This document shows, one piece after another, positions 18,546 through 27,888 of a stretch of 34,528 nucleotides of DNA. Position numbers and translations under genes: made by a program. Source of the stretch: Terriglobia bacterium (GTDB lineage: Bacteria > Acidobacteriota > Terriglobia > Bryobacterales > Bryobacteraceae); contig JAIQFU010000017.1 in assembly GCA_020073115.1 (NCBI GenBank), positions 1-34,528 of the forward strand. The letters run 5' to 3'. Below the pieces are notes generated by a model that was given only the letters and a program-made list of their open reading frames with translations, had not been told where the DNA came from and ran no database searches. Within the stretch, counting starts at the first letter, position 1. Each line of letters starts with the position of its first letter.

Positions 18546-19450
18546 AGGCCGGCCTTCTCCAGGTACCCGCGCAGTTGTCCCAGGTCGCGCTTCATGGCGG
18601 CGTAGACCTCTTCACGCGCTTCGGGCATGGAGTATTCGAAATGCATCTGCACGGGCCCGCTGAAGCCGCTCCCCTTTACCATGGCGAAGAACTCGGGGAA
18701 CCGGACCATGCCCTGGCCCAGCGGCGCCCACAGCGGCTGCCACTCGCCCTTGGGGTCTTTGCCCCAGGCGAAATCCTTTACCGCGAGCCCGCGGATGTAC
18801 GGGGTGGCGATGCGGTAGCTGTCGATCCAGCCTCCAAGGCCGCCCTCGACGGTGGCATGCGCCACGTCGTAGTTCACGCCGACGGCCTTCGGGTCGAAGT
18901 CCTTCAGCAGGATATACAGGTCCCAGATGGAGGCGCCCACCAGGTTCCGGCCGGAGTGCGTGTGGTACATGGCGCAGGCCCGGTGGCGCGAGTTGAGCGC
19001 GGCCAGGGGCGCGATCCGGCGTTTCATCTCGTCCAGTTGCGCCGGGTAGGGCCGGGCGGGATCGTATCGAAAGCCCAGCCAGCGGTAATCCGGAATGCCC
19101 AAGTCCTGCATGGTTTGCAGAATTTCTTCCGCGTGCGGCGTTTGGGCGTCCGCGATGTCGGTGGTGATCATCGGGACTTCCAGGCCGTGGCGCCGGATCG
19201 TGGCCACCAGGGGCGGCAGATCCTGGCGAACCCGCTCCGGTTCCACGTGCCCGCCTTTGCGGACGGTGAGATCGACGCCGTCGAAGCCGATCCGGCCCGC
19301 GGCGGCGGCGAGGTCGTCGCCGGCCAGAAAGTTCAGGTGCTTGGAAAAGATGGAGACCTTAAGACGCGGCGGGGGCGGCGGGGACGCGTGCGCGGCGCGC
19401 AGGCAAACGGCCGCGCCCAGGAGAGTCCGGCGGGAAATTTGGGAGGCCAT
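18542..19450 (-). CDS. Sugar phosphate isomerase/epimerase-like TIM-barrel protein, Tat-exported
   Basis: 302 aa. N-terminal SQISRRTLLGAAVCLRAAHA is a twin-arginine signal. The mature part is an AP-endonuclease-2/xylose-isomerase-like barrel: LKVSIFSKHLNFLAG, IGFDGVDLTVRKGGHV, CAMYHTHSG, VGVNYDVAHATVEGG and LAVKDFAW, which provide the usual metal-binding His/Glu/Asp positions. Substrate unknown; similar exported epimerase-like proteins are very abundant in Acidobacteriota and Planctomycetota. It is the first gene of a coupled pair with the enolase-superfamily protein. Confidence 0.85.
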   Translation of the reverse strand: MASQISRRTLLGAAVCLRAAHASPPPPPRLKVSIFSKHLNFLAGDDLAAAAGRIGFDGVDLTVRKGGHVEPERVRQDLPPLVATIRRHGLEVPMITTDIADAQTPHAEEILQTMQDLGIPDYRWLGFRYDPARPYPAQLDEMKRRIAPLAALNSRHRACAMYHTHSGRNLVGASIWDLYILLKDFDPKAVGVNYDVAHATVEGGLGGWIDSYRIATPYIRGLAVKDFAWGKDPKGEWQPLWAPLGQGMVRFPEFFAMVKGSGFSGPVQMHFEYSMPEAREEVYAAMKRDLGQLRGYLEKAGL

Positions 19451-19511
19451 ATGGAAGATTGAGCTTATCGCCGCCCGCGGCCGGAAGCAAATCGCGGGTT
19501 GGGGCGGAATG

Positions 19512-20798
19512 CTATCTTCGTCCCGGCGGCTCCACCGGGGCGTCCAGGCGCAACTCCTTCATGAAGCGCGCGCGCATGTCTCCGAGCCAGGGGTCCAGGT
19601 ATCTCCGGTTCAGGTCTACGGTGGCCACGGCGATGGAGCCGCGCTCCGGGGCGCGGGCCAGGGACTTGCCTTCCGGGTCGAGGATGTAGGTCGGGTGGTC
19701 GTAGCCGGACGCGGCCAGGAAGACGTGATTCTCGATGGCGCGCGCTTTCGCCAGGGTCTCGTCACCGCCCCAGATGGGCAGCAGGATGATCTCCGCCCCG
19801 GCTAGCGCCAGCGCGCGGGAAGGGTCGGGATACTGCGAGTCCCAGCAGATCATCATGCCCACGGTTCCGAAATCGGTATGGAAAACGGGGTAGTCCGAAC
19901 CAGCCGTGATGCCGGCCTCGTACTCTTCCCGCGGGATGTAGACCTTGCGGTACCGCCCGGCCACACGGCCCTCGCGATCGATCAGCACGGCGGTGTTGTA
20001 GACGGCCGGACCCTCGCGCTCGTAGAGGCCCGCGGCGATCCACAGCTTCCTCTTTTTGGCGAACTCGCCCAGCCGCGCGGTGGTGGGTCCGGGGACGGAC
20101 TCGGCGACGGAGGCGTAGGCCTTGCCGGTTCCGGCCACCGTGCTTCCCTCCGGCAGAACCACCAGGTCCACTCCCGGCGGCAGCGAGCGTTCGAGCAAGG
20201 CGAGGAAGTCGCCCAAGGGGTCGGCCGTTTTCCGGGGGTAAAGGTTCACGGATGCCAGGGTGACGTTGCGGGGACCGGGATCGCGCCCCGGTTCGAGCGC
20301 CACGTCATCCCACCAGACGGTGGCCCGCGGAGCGTTCACCAGCAGCAACTGGATCTTCACCGCGGCGGCGCGTTCGGGGGCTTTCACCTCGAGCGTGACG
20401 GTGGTCCAATCGCCGTTCCGCGCCGTCTGCCAGGGATAGTCGGGCTGGCCGGCGCGCTGGCCGGCGCCGTCGGTCCAATCGAGGCGCGGGACCACCTGCC
20501 GGGGAGCGTAGTCGAGGCCCTCGGCGCGATAGCTTGCGCGGAAACGGTACCAGGACCCCGCCTGGATTCCCGCCACCGCGCGCTGCCACCCGCCGAAGAC
20601 GGCGGGGTTGCTGGCGCCGGAAAGGGCCAGGGCGCCGTGTCCGCCGCGCGAGTGGACCTCGTCCACGTATCCGCGCGGCGCGATTTCCGGTCGCGGCGAC
20701 CAGACGGTCCAGCCGCCGGCGGACAACTCGGTCTGCCCGTGAAGGCAAAATGCGGCAGCGCCCAGGAGCAGCGCTGTGTTGAGGTAGAAATGATGCAT
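19512..20798 (-). CDS. Exported nitrilase-superfamily carbon-nitrogen hydrolase with N-terminal beta domain
   Basis: 428 aa. Signal peptide HHFYLNTALLLGAAAFCLHG, then about 150 residues resembling a carbohydrate-binding-module-like jelly roll (GGWTVWSPRPEIAPRGYVDE, GSWYRFRASYRAEG, VKIQLLLVNAPRATVWWDD). The C-terminal nitrilase domain has the complete Glu-Lys-Cys triad: E217 (VVLPEGST), K285 (YRKVYIPREE) and C318 (MMICWDSQYPD). The superfamily hydrolyses non-peptide C-N bonds; substrate unknown. ATG 20798 is preferred to a TTG 18 nt upstream. The fusion suggests an amidase directed at a polymer- or cell-surface-bound amide. It stands alone between the epimerase pair and the GYD gene. Confidence 0.85.
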   Translation of the reverse strand: MHHFYLNTALLLGAAAFCLHGQTELSAGGWTVWSPRPEIAPRGYVDEVHSRGGHGALALSGASNPAVFGGWQRAVAGIQAGSWYRFRASYRAEGLDYAPRQVVPRLDWTDGAGQRAGQPDYPWQTARNGDWTTVTLEVKAPERAAAVKIQLLLVNAPRATVWWDDVALEPGRDPGPRNVTLASVNLYPRKTADPLGDFLALLERSLPPGVDLVVLPEGSTVAGTGKAYASVAESVPGPTTARLGEFAKKRKLWIAAGLYEREGPAVYNTAVLIDREGRVAGRYRKVYIPREEYEAGITAGSDYPVFHTDFGTVGMMICWDSQYPDPSRALALAGAEIILLPIWGGDETLAKARAIENHVFLAASGYDHPTYILDPEGKSLARAPERGSIAVATVDLNRRYLDPWLGDMRARFMKELRLDAPVEPPGRR

Positions 20799-20870
20799 GT
20801 CCCCGCCGAAGGACAATTGTACACGCCATCCGCGTAGGACCGCGCTCCGGGCGGCTCTCCTGCGGGCCGG

Positions 20871-21164
20871 TTAGGGCAACCTGGCCGCGAGGCGCCCGAA
20901 TTCCTCGATCGGAAAAGCCCGGAGCGTCATGGTCTTCACGTGCTCGCAGGCGCACACGGCCATGCTCGCGCTGATCGCGTCTTCGTCGGTGGGGATGGCG
21001 GTGATCGCGACGTAATCGTACTCGCCCATGACAAAATAGGCCCCAATAATCCTGCCGCCCATCAGTTCCCAGGCTTTCATGGCCGACGCAAAGCGCTGCG
21101 GAGCGTTTTTCAGGTCTTTGGACCCGTGCTCCGTGAATTTCATGAGCGTAATGTAAGTCGGCAT
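20871..21164 (-). CDS. GYD-domain protein
   Basis: 97 aa, full length for this small alpha/beta-barrel family. The name-giving motif is present as VMGEYDYVAI, preceded by MPTYITLMKFTEHGSKDLK and followed by a C-terminal VKTMTLRAFPIEEF. Function is not established; members resemble dimeric ferredoxin-like-fold proteins. AGGAGAG precedes the ATG at about 7-nt spacing. It is divergent from the isocitrate dehydrogenase gene, with a 138-bp shared intergenic region. Confidence 0.85.
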   Translation of the reverse strand: MPTYITLMKFTEHGSKDLKNAPQRFASAMKAWELMGGRIIGAYFVMGEYDYVAITAIPTDEDAISASMAVCACEHVKTMTLRAFPIEEFGRLAARLP

Positions 21165-21247
21165 TGGCGATTCTCTCCTGCGGACGAGATCAGTTTACTC
21201 TCGGATTCCGGCTGCGCAAATGGCTTACGCATGACATAGTTCGATTA

Positions 21248-21276
21248 TTGCCGGCACATGGTCCACCTGTTATAGT
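21248..21276 (+). promoter_or_regulatory. Predicted sigma-70-type promoter of icd
   Basis: TTGCCG (21248-21253), 17-nt spacer, TATAGT (21271-21276). A GGGAGG ribosome-binding site follows at 21293-21298 and the icd ATG is at 21303, giving a leader of about 20 nt. Confidence 0.6.
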
Positions 21277-21302
21277 GAGTCGCACATTCCCAGGGAGGCA
21301 TT

Positions 21303-22556
21303 ATGGAAATATTCAACAATTCTCCCGTCCCCGCGGACGGCGAGGCCATCCGGTTGCATGACAGGACGTTTGAGGTTCCAGAGAATCCGATCATCCCTTT
21401 CATAGAAGGCGATGGCACCGGACCCGATATCTGGCGGGCTTCCCGCCTGGTGTTCGACGCGGCAGTCCAGCAAGCTTACGGCGGCCGGCGCCGCGTTGCC
21501 TGGTACGAAGTGTTCGCGGGCGAGAAGGCCCATGGGCGGTTCGGGGATTGGCTGCCCCAAGACACGGTGGATGCCATTCGGCGGTACCACATCGCCATCA
21601 AGGGGCCGCTGACCACTCCCATCGGCGGCGGGATTCGCAGTCTGAACGTCGCCCTCCGGCAGATTCTCGATCTTTACGTGTGCCTGCGCCCGGTCCGCTA
21701 CTACGCGGGCGTCCCCTCGCCCGTGAAGCGGCCGGAATTGCTGGACGTGGTCATTTTCCGTGAAAACACGGAGGACGTATACGCCGGCATCGAGTTCCAG
21801 CAGGGGACGCCCGAGGCCGCCCGCGTCATCGATTTCCTGAACCGCGAAATGGGCAAGAAGATCCGCCTGGATTCCGGAATCGGCATTAAGCCGATGAGCG
21901 TCACCGGCTCGAAAAGGCTGATCCGGCGCGCGATTGAATACGCCATTGAAAACCAGCGGCGCAGCGTGACCCTCGTTCACAAGGGGAACATCATGAAGTT
22001 CACCGAGGGCGCATTCCGCGACTGGGGATACGAACTGGTGAAGGAAGAGTTTTCGGACGTGTGCGTGACCGAGGCCGAAGCCGGGGCGGGAGTTCCTCCG
22101 GGCAAGATCCTGGTGAAAGACCGGATCGCCGACTCGATCTTCCAGCAGGTGCTCCTGCGGCCCAACGAATACGACGTGCTCGCCACTCCCAACCTCAACG
22201 GCGACTATCTCTCCGACGCGTGCGCGGCCCAGGTGGGCGGCCTGGGGATGGCGCCCGGCGCCAACATCGGCGATGCGTACGGCGTGTTCGAGGCGACCCA
22301 CGGCACGGCCCCGAAGTACGCCGGGCAGGATGTCATCAACCCTTCCAGCGTCATCCTCTGCGGCGCCATGATGTTCCAATACATCGGCTGGAAGGAGGTT
22401 TCACAGCTCATCGAAAGGGGCATTGCCGAAACCATCCGGCAGAGGCTTGTCACGTATGATCTGCACCGCCAGATGGAAGGCGGGGTCAAGCTGAAAACCA
22501 GTGAATTCGCGGCCGCCATCGTGGCGAACATGAAGTCACGGGCAGCGACGGTCTGA
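21303..22556 (+). CDS. icd: NADP-dependent isocitrate dehydrogenase
   Basis: 417 aa, like the E. coli enzyme. Oxidative decarboxylation of isocitrate to 2-oxoglutarate in the TCA cycle. [12 protein letters not shown] at the N-terminus, the substrate-binding [10 protein letters not shown] (its serine corresponds to the regulatory phosphoserine in E. coli), [36 protein letters not shown], the metal-binding [15 protein letters not shown], and [11 protein letters not shown]. The Lys-Tyr in the last motif is the NADP-specificity signature. A single gene with its own promoter; its 3' end overlaps the convergent hdrC-like gene by 21 bp. Confidence 0.95.
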   Translation: MEIFNNSPVPADGEAIRLHDRTFEVPENPIIPFIEGDGTGPDIWRASRLVFDAAVQQAYGGRRRVAWYEVFAGEKAHGRFGDWLPQDTVDAIRRYHIAIKGPLTTPIGGGIRSLNVALRQILDLYVCLRPVRYYAGVPSPVKRPELLDVVIFRENTEDVYAGIEFQQGTPEAARVIDFLNREMGKKIRLDSGIGIKPMSVTGSKRLIRRAIEYAIENQRRSVTLVHKGNIMKFTEGAFRDWGYELVKEEFSDVCVTEAEAGAGVPPGKILVKDRIADSIFQQVLLRPNEYDVLATPNLNGDYLSDACAAQVGGLGMAPGANIGDAYGVFEATHGTAPKYAGQDVINPSSVILCGAMMFQYIGWKEVSQLIERGIAETIRQRLVTYDLHRQMEGGVKLKTSEFAAAIVANMKSRAATV

Positions 22557-23075
22557 CGGGCGTGTTCCCGCAAAGCCGCGCGGGGGGTTCAGCCCGCCCC
22601 GCCGGCACAGCAACCGGCATAACTCTGCAGGGCTAAAGCGCAGCACCGCGCCCAGAATTCGCCACGACTCCGGCCTCCATCGGCCGTGGCTGATGACCTC
22701 GCACAATTCCCGCTCCACCACCGGAACCGGAAAGCGCCGCGGATAAAGATGGCAGCGGGCGGCTTCCCGCTTCAAGCTGCCCATCAAATCGGTGAGGCGG
22801 ATCTGGCGCGGGCACGCCACGTCGCACTCATAGCAGGACGCGCAAAGCCAGACGGTCTGAGAGGTGAGCGCGTCCTTCCGGAAGCCTTCCCGGACCAGCG
22901 CGATAACACGGCGCGGTCCGAGATCCATGTAGAGGGACAGGGGACAAGTGGCGGAGCAGGTTCCGCACTGCTGACAGGAGAACAGACCCTCGCATCCCGG
23001 ACGGGCGGCGACTTCCTCAGCCCAGCGTGGGTCCGCGTCCCGCTGGAATTTCAACGTACGGCGTACGTCGTACAT
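22536..23075 (-). CDS. HdrC-like iron-sulfur protein
   Basis: 179 aa. Two [4Fe-4S] motifs of the HdrC type: C34-C37-C40-C44 ([14 protein letters not shown]) and C78-C81-C84-C88 ([14 protein letters not shown]), joined by the conserved [13 protein letters not shown] helix. In heterodisulfide-reductase-type complexes HdrC passes electrons between the flavin subunit HdrA and the CCG-domain subunit HdrB. There is no separate HdrB gene in this operon; the CCG domains are on the proteins at 25066 and 28678. The C-terminal tail after residue 150 is arginine-rich and not conserved in the family. It is the last gene of the operon, 17 nt after the hdrA-like stop, and overlaps icd tail-to-tail. Confidence 0.85.
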   Translation of the reverse strand: MYDVRRTLKFQRDADPRWAEEVAARPGCEGLFSCQQCGTCSATCPLSLYMDLGPRRVIALVREGFRKDALTSQTVWLCASCYECDVACPRQIRLTDLMGSLKREAARCHLYPRRFPVPVVERELCEVISHGRWRPESWRILGAVLRFSPAELCRLLCRRGGLNPPRGFAGTRPSDRRCP

Positions 23076-23092
23076 AGGCGCCTCGGAAACCG

Positions 23093-25069
23093 TCAGGCAG
23101 GAACCAGCAATCCTTCGATCTCGTCGAAGATCTCCTCATCCTCGAACAGGTTTTGCCGTATGGAACCGGAGGGGCATGCGGCCACGCACGTCCCGCAGCC
23201 TTTGCACAGAATTTCGTTGATGTACGCCCTCTTCTCTTCCACAAACGAGATGGCGCTGTAGGGACAGAGCGGAATGCAGGTTTTGCATCCGGAGCAGGCG
23301 TCTTCGACCACGTGAGCGGTGTTCGGCTCCAGTTCGACCACCCCGGCATCGATCAGGGCCAGGGCCTGGGCGGCGGCCGCGCCCGACTGCGCGACCGTAT
23401 CAGGAATGTCCTTCGGGCCCTGGCAACACCCCGCCATGAAGATTCCGTCGGCGAAAGTGTTGACCGGCGCCAGCTTGGGGTGGCGTTCCAGGAAGAATCC
23501 TTCGCTGGAACAGCCGATATTGAACAGCCGGCGGACAGCGGCCGCGTCGGCACGCGGCTCGAGCCCCGTGGAGAGGACCACCATATCCACCGGGATCTTG
23601 CGGACCATGCCCAGCAGCGTGTCCTCCGCCTGGAGAATCACGCGGCCGTCGCCGTTGCCCGCGGGGTATATATCGGCCACCTTGCCGCGGATGAAGATCA
23701 CGCCCTCCTCCGCCACCCGGTTGTAGAACTCCTCGAAAGCTTTGCCTGGCGCGCGGACGTCGATGTAGAAGCTGTAGACCTCGGCCCCGGTCTTCTCTTT
23801 GATCAAATGCGCCAGTTTCAGCGAATACATGCAGCAGACTCGCGAGCAATAGCGGTTGGTGTGCTCGTCGCGGCTGCCCACGCAGTGCACGATCCCCACC
23901 GTCGCGGGCTTTCGGCCGTCGCGCAGAAGGATCTCCCCGCCCGTCGGTCCCGAGGCGTTGACCAGGCGTTCCACCTCCAGCGCGGTATAGACATTGGGGT
24001 ATAGGCCGTACCCGTAATAGGGGATCCGCGCGGCGTCGAAGACCTCAAACCCGGTCGCCAGGACAATGGCTCCGACTTGAATGGTACGGATCTCTTCCTT
24101 CTGATGGAAGTCGATGGCGTGGCGCTCGGCGCAGACTTCCACGCAGGTCTTCTTGCATTTTCCGCTCTTGAATTCGATGCAGGTCTCGGGATCGATCACC
24201 ACCACCTGCGGCACGGCTTGCGGGAAAGGAATGTAGACGGGCTTTCGCTTGCCCAAACCGAGGTTGAACGCGTCGGGAACCTTGGCCTGCTTGTAGACGC
24301 ATGCCTGGATGCACTCCAGGCACCCCACGCAGAGGTCTTCCAGCACGTAGCGCGGCTTGCGGCATACCGTCACCGAAAAATTGCCTACGTAACCTTCCAC
24401 CTGGCGCACCTCGGCCATGGTCCAGAGAGTGATGTTCCGGTGCGCTTTCACCGCCGTCATTTTGGGGGTCAGAATGCAGGCGGCGCAATCGAGCGTGGGG
24501 AAGGTCTTGTCGAATTGCGCCATGTGGCCGCCGATGGTGGGCTCGCGCTCCACCAGGTAGACGTGCTTGCCGGCGTTGGCCAGCGTGAGGGCGGCGTCGA
24601 TGCCCGCGATGCCTCCGCCCACCACCAGCACATCGGCCTGAATCGACACCTGCCGGGGCTCCAGGGGAACGTGCCACTTCACGCGCCGGACGGCGGCGCG
24701 GACCAGGTCCATGGCCTTTTCCGTCGCGGCCGCTTTGTCGGTGTGCACCCAGGCGTCGTGCTCCCGCAGGTTGACCATGTGGAAGTAGTAGGGGTTCAAG
24801 CCTCCCAGCGCGACCGCCTGCCGGAACGTGTGCTCGTGCAGATGCGGCGAGCAGGCGGCCACGACGATGCGATCCAGGCCGTGGTCGCGGATATCCTGGC
24901 GGATCAGTTCCTGCCCAGGGTCGGAACACATGTACTTGTATTCCCTGGCGACCGCCACTCCCGGCAGGCCGCCGGCATACCGGGTCAAGGCGTAGACGTC
25001 GACCGTCCCCGCGATGTTGGTTCCGCAGTGGCAGACGTAAACGCCGATTCTCGCGCTGCGCTCAGCTAC
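23093..25069 (-). CDS. HdrA-like FAD/iron-sulfur electron-transfer subunit, start codon unresolved
   Basis: About 650 aa. Order of parts: N-terminal RIGVYVCHCGTNIAG; FAD-binding VLVVGGGIAGIDAALTLANA; the HdrA cysteine motif TLDCAACILTPKM; ferredoxin-type CVGCLECIQAC and the region around CKKTCVEVCAE; HCVGSRDEHTNRYCSRVCC; and two C-terminal [4Fe-4S] clusters (CSGCKTCIPLCP, CKGCGTCVAACP). HdrA is the flavin subunit able to split or confurcate electron pairs between ferredoxin and other carriers. The conserved N-terminus begins at about 25051, but no in-frame ATG, GTG or TTG occurs between there and beyond 25200; the codons here include GTA (25069-25067) and ATC (25048-25046). The start given is therefore only the point where the upstream gene ends (overlap 4 nt). 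Confidence 0.85.
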   Translation of the reverse strand, partial: VAERSARIGVYVCHCGTNIAGTVDVYALTRYAGGLPGVAVAREYKYMCSDPGQELIRQDIRDHGLDRIVVAACSPHLHEHTFRQAVALGGLNPYYFHMVNLREHDAWVHTDKAAATEKAMDLVRAAVRRVKWHVPLEPRQVSIQADVLVVGGGIAGIDAALTLANAGKHVYLVEREPTIGGHMAQFDKTFPTLDCAACILTPKMTAVKAHRNITLWTMAEVRQVEGYVGNFSVTVCRKPRYVLEDLCVGCLECIQACVYKQAKVPDAFNLGLGKRKPVYIPFPQAVPQVVVIDPETCIEFKSGKCKKTCVEVCAERHAIDFHQKEEIRTIQVGAIVLATGFEVFDAARIPYYGYGLYPNVYTALEVERLVNASGPTGGEILLRDGRKPATVGIVHCVGSRDEHTNRYCSRVCCMYSLKLAHLIKEKTGAEVYSFYIDVRAPGKAFEEFYNRVAEEGVIFIRGKVADIYPAGNGDGRVILQAEDTLLGMVRKIPVDMVVLSTGLEPRADAAAVRRLFNIGCSSEGFFLERHPKLAPVNTFADGIFMAGCCQGPKDIPDTVAQSGAAAAQALALIDAGVVELEPNTAHVVEDACSGCKTCIPLCPYSAISFVEEKRAYINEILCKGCGTCVAACPSGSIRQNLFEDEEIFDEIEGLLVPA

Positions 25070-26883
25070 CCCATGGCTTGCTCCACCAGTTCCGAAAGCT
25101 CTTTCACCTCGAGCCTGTCTTCGAGGCCCGTCGTTTTGATGGCGTCCTGGAACATGACGAGGTCTTTCGGGCAGACCACTACGAGAGTGCGTACGTCTAG
25201 CGCCGCCGCCTCGTTGACGCGGGAAACAGCGGGACGCTCCTTGAATACTGGCGGGTCCTCCATCCAGATCCGCCCGCCGCCGCCGCCGCAACACAGGGAA
25301 TAGGTGCGGTTGCGCGGCATCTCGACGAGTTCCAGCCCCAGCGCGGCCAACACGCGGCGCGGGGCGTTGAAAATGGCGTTGTAGCGGCCCAGGTAGCACG
25401 GGTCGTGGTAGGTGACCTTCATCTTCAGCTTCCTAGCCAGCGGAAACTTTCCCTCGAGGATCAGGTCGCTCAAGAGTTGGGTATAATGCCGGACGGTCCG
25501 CGCTCCATTGGAGGCTGGATATTGGTGCTTCAGAACCTGGAAGCTGTGCGGATCCGTGGTGATGATCTCCTGGAAGCGGGCCCGGCCGAACACCTTGAGG
25601 TTCTTCTCCTGGAGACTCTCGTACAAACCCTCTTCGCCCGCCAGGCGGACGTCATTTCCGGAGTTCTGCTCGCCGTCGCCCAGGATGCCGAAATCCAGCC
25701 CGGCTTTCTGAAAGACGCGCGCGGCGGCGCAGGTGGCGGCGTTCACGCGAGGATCGTAGGAGGCGTAATCGCCGACGAACCAGAGGTATTGAACCGGCTC
25801 CTTGCGGGCGTCCTTGATGGGGAAACCGAGTTGCTGGGTCCATTTGGCGCGCGCCCGCGGCGGCGCCCCGAAGGAATTGCCGTACCGGTTCAGGTTCTTC
25901 AGGGCTTCCTGAAGCGATTTGTCCATATCGCCCTCCCCCACCAGGCGCCGGCGCATTTCGATCAGGACCGGGACGTGTTCGTTCATCACCGGACACCGTT
26001 CCATGCAAGCCAGGCAGGTGGTGCAGGCCCAGATCTCCTCGCGCTTGACGACGTCGCCCACGAAGTTCGCTTCCCCGTGGCCGTCCCCGTCGCCGCGAAC
26101 CAGTTCTTTCATGTGGTGCATCAGCATCTTGGGCGAAAGCGCGAAACCGCCCAGGAAACTCGGGCACGACCGGTCGCAGCGCCCGCATTCGGCGCAGGCC
26201 AACCCGCTGAACAACTGTCTCCACGTGAACTCCTCGCGGCGCGAGGCGCCCGGCGAAGACGGGGGCGCGCTTCCGCGCTGGAGCGATCCGAAAAAGACAC
26301 CGAACGGCGCGGCGAGCAGGTGGAGGTGTTTGGAGTATGGCAGGTAGGCGAGAAATCCCAGGACGGTGATCATGTGGACCCACCACATGGCCCGCCAGCC
26401 GAACCGCTGGCCCGCCAGCGAGGAGAGGAGCACAATGGCGATGAGGCCCAGGATGAGGGAGGCGTCTCTGGACTTTTCCAGCCGGTCGGGCGGGAAAAAG
26501 TAGCGCCGCGCCGCCGCCGCCGCCAGCGCCACCAGGCCCAGCACGCCGGACACCTCCAGAGCGACTCGCATCCAGCCCACTTCGTCGGCGAAAGGAATCG
26601 GCAGGAACGGGAAAAGGCCGCGAACCAGGTTCCAGAAGAAGCTTGCGGCGAAGATGACGAAAGCCCAGAAGATCACGAAATGGGCCACGCCGATCAGCGG
26701 CTCTTCGATCAGCTTCCGCTGCCCCAGCACCTGGACCAGGACCAGCTTGAGCCGCTGTCCGATGTGGTCCCAACGGTTTTCTGAACGGGCGCCGCGGAGG
26801 ACCTTGACATAACCGTACACGCGGCGCCCGAACAGGCCGAAGGCGGCCAGGGTTAGGGCCCAAAGATAGAGGGCATCAGGCAT
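25066..26883 (-). CDS. Membrane cytochrome b / iron-sulfur / CCG-domain oxidoreductase (HdrD/DsrMK/EMO-like)
   Basis: 605 aa. The first ~215 residues contain five or six membrane helices of the NarI/DsrM type with candidate haem-ligand histidines (GVAHFVIFW, WWVHMITVLG, SKHLHLLAAP). Next come two [4Fe-4S] motifs (CAECGRCDRSCP, CTTCLACMERCP), and then two CCG domains (around DPCYLGR and YSLCCGGGGGRIW), as in HdrB/HdrD. The layout matches the ETF:menaquinone oxidoreductases of the FadF/EMO type and HdrDE-like enzymes, so it probably moves electrons between EtfAB and the quinone pool at the inner membrane. It overlaps etfA by 8 nt and the hdrA-like frame by 4 nt, which argues for stoichiometric production. 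It is paralogous to the soluble HdrCB-like protein at 28678. Confidence 0.87.
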   Translation of the reverse strand: MPDALYLWALTLAAFGLFGRRVYGYVKVLRGARSENRWDHIGQRLKLVLVQVLGQRKLIEEPLIGVAHFVIFWAFVIFAASFFWNLVRGLFPFLPIPFADEVGWMRVALEVSGVLGLVALAAAAARRYFFPPDRLEKSRDASLILGLIAIVLLSSLAGQRFGWRAMWWVHMITVLGFLAYLPYSKHLHLLAAPFGVFFGSLQRGSAPPSSPGASRREEFTWRQLFSGLACAECGRCDRSCPSFLGGFALSPKMLMHHMKELVRGDGDGHGEANFVGDVVKREEIWACTTCLACMERCPVMNEHVPVLIEMRRRLVGEGDMDKSLQEALKNLNRYGNSFGAPPRARAKWTQQLGFPIKDARKEPVQYLWFVGDYASYDPRVNAATCAAARVFQKAGLDFGILGDGEQNSGNDVRLAGEEGLYESLQEKNLKVFGRARFQEIITTDPHSFQVLKHQYPASNGARTVRHYTQLLSDLILEGKFPLARKLKMKVTYHDPCYLGRYNAIFNAPRRVLAALGLELVEMPRNRTYSLCCGGGGGRIWMEDPPVFKERPAVSRVNEAAALDVRTLVVVCPKDLVMFQDAIKTTGLEDRLEVKELSELVEQAMG

Positions 26884-27877
26884 GTTGTCCGGCGGCCTTT
26901 CGCGCCTCGACCGCCGCCGTCAGCGCCGGCATGGTCTCCACGGCGTCGCCCACAATCCCGTAGTGGGCCACGCTGAAAATCGGCGCCTGCGGATCGCTGT
27001 TCACGGCCACGATGAGCGCCGCGTCCTTCATGCCCTCGATGTGTTCCGGCGCTCCGCTGATGCCCAGGGCGACGTAGAGCTTGGGCTTCACCGTCAGGCC
27101 CGATTTGCCGACCTGCCGCGAAAGCGGGAGCCAGCCCTGGTCGATCACGGGCCGGGATCCGCAGACCGCACCGCCCAGCGCCCTGGCCAGTTCCTCGGCA
27201 AGCGGGAGATTGGCGCGGTCCTGGAGGCCGCGCCCCACCGCGACGAGAACCTCCTGTTTGGTCAGGTCCACGTCGCCCGCTTCGGGTTCGATGTACCGGC
27301 ACAGGCGGATGGCGCCAGTATCCTCCAGGACCACCGCGGCGTCGGTGACCGGGACCTCGCGCTCGGCGCGACCCTTCTCCGCCTGCCTGGCGCCGGGCCA
27401 GATTCCCAGGATGGCCGGCCCGGGGCCGGAAGGCGCCCCGGCCTCCACCGTCGCTTCGATCTTGCCGCCGTACATTACGCAGTCGGCCAGAAGCCTGCCG
27501 TCCGCTACGCGGATGTCTCTGCAGAAGTTCACGACCGGCGCGCCCAGGCGGACGCCGATCAGGGTTCCGATCCCCAGGCTGATGTTCGTCAGGGGTACGA
27601 GCAGAGCGCGCGGCCGTTCGCCGGCCATCGCCTGCGCCACGGCTTCCGCGCAGGTCTGCGGCACGGTCTCGGCGAGCAGCGGGTGGTCGATATAGACCAC
27701 CGCGTCCGCGGCGCCCAGGAACCGGGCGAGTTCCCGGCAATGAGAGCCGGGGAGAATCGCGGTGAGCGGGACGCCCGCCTGGTCCGCGACTTCGCGGCCC
27801 AGCGCCAGCGTCTCGTAAGTGACTTCGGTGATCTGTCCTCTCCACTGCTCCGCCAGAACGCAAATATTTCCCGTCAT
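26876..27877 (-). CDS. etfA: Electron transfer flavoprotein alpha subunit
   Basis: 333 aa. Opens with MTGNICVLAEQWRGQI and ends with the typical FAD-binding domain: GSRPVIDQGWLP, RQVGKSGLTVKPKLYVALG, ISGAPEHIEGM, NSDPQAPIFSVAHYGIVGD. Forms a heterodimer with EtfB and carries FAD between dehydrogenases and an ETF oxidoreductase. Start ATG 27877 has AGGAGG at 6-nt spacing. It follows etfB by 11 nt and overlaps the membrane Fe-S oxidoreductase gene, its likely redox partner. Whether this ETF bifurcates electrons cannot be decided by eye. Confidence 0.93.
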   Translation of the reverse strand: MTGNICVLAEQWRGQITEVTYETLALGREVADQAGVPLTAILPGSHCRELARFLGAADAVVYIDHPLLAETVPQTCAEAVAQAMAGERPRALLVPLTNISLGIGTLIGVRLGAPVVNFCRDIRVADGRLLADCVMYGGKIEATVEAGAPSGPGPAILGIWPGARQAEKGRAEREVPVTDAAVVLEDTGAIRLCRYIEPEAGDVDLTKQEVLVAVGRGLQDRANLPLAEELARALGGAVCGSRPVIDQGWLPLSRQVGKSGLTVKPKLYVALGISGAPEHIEGMKDAALIVAVNSDPQAPIFSVAHYGIVGDAVETMPALTAAVEARKAAGQHA

Positions 27878-27888
27878 CGCCCGCCTCC

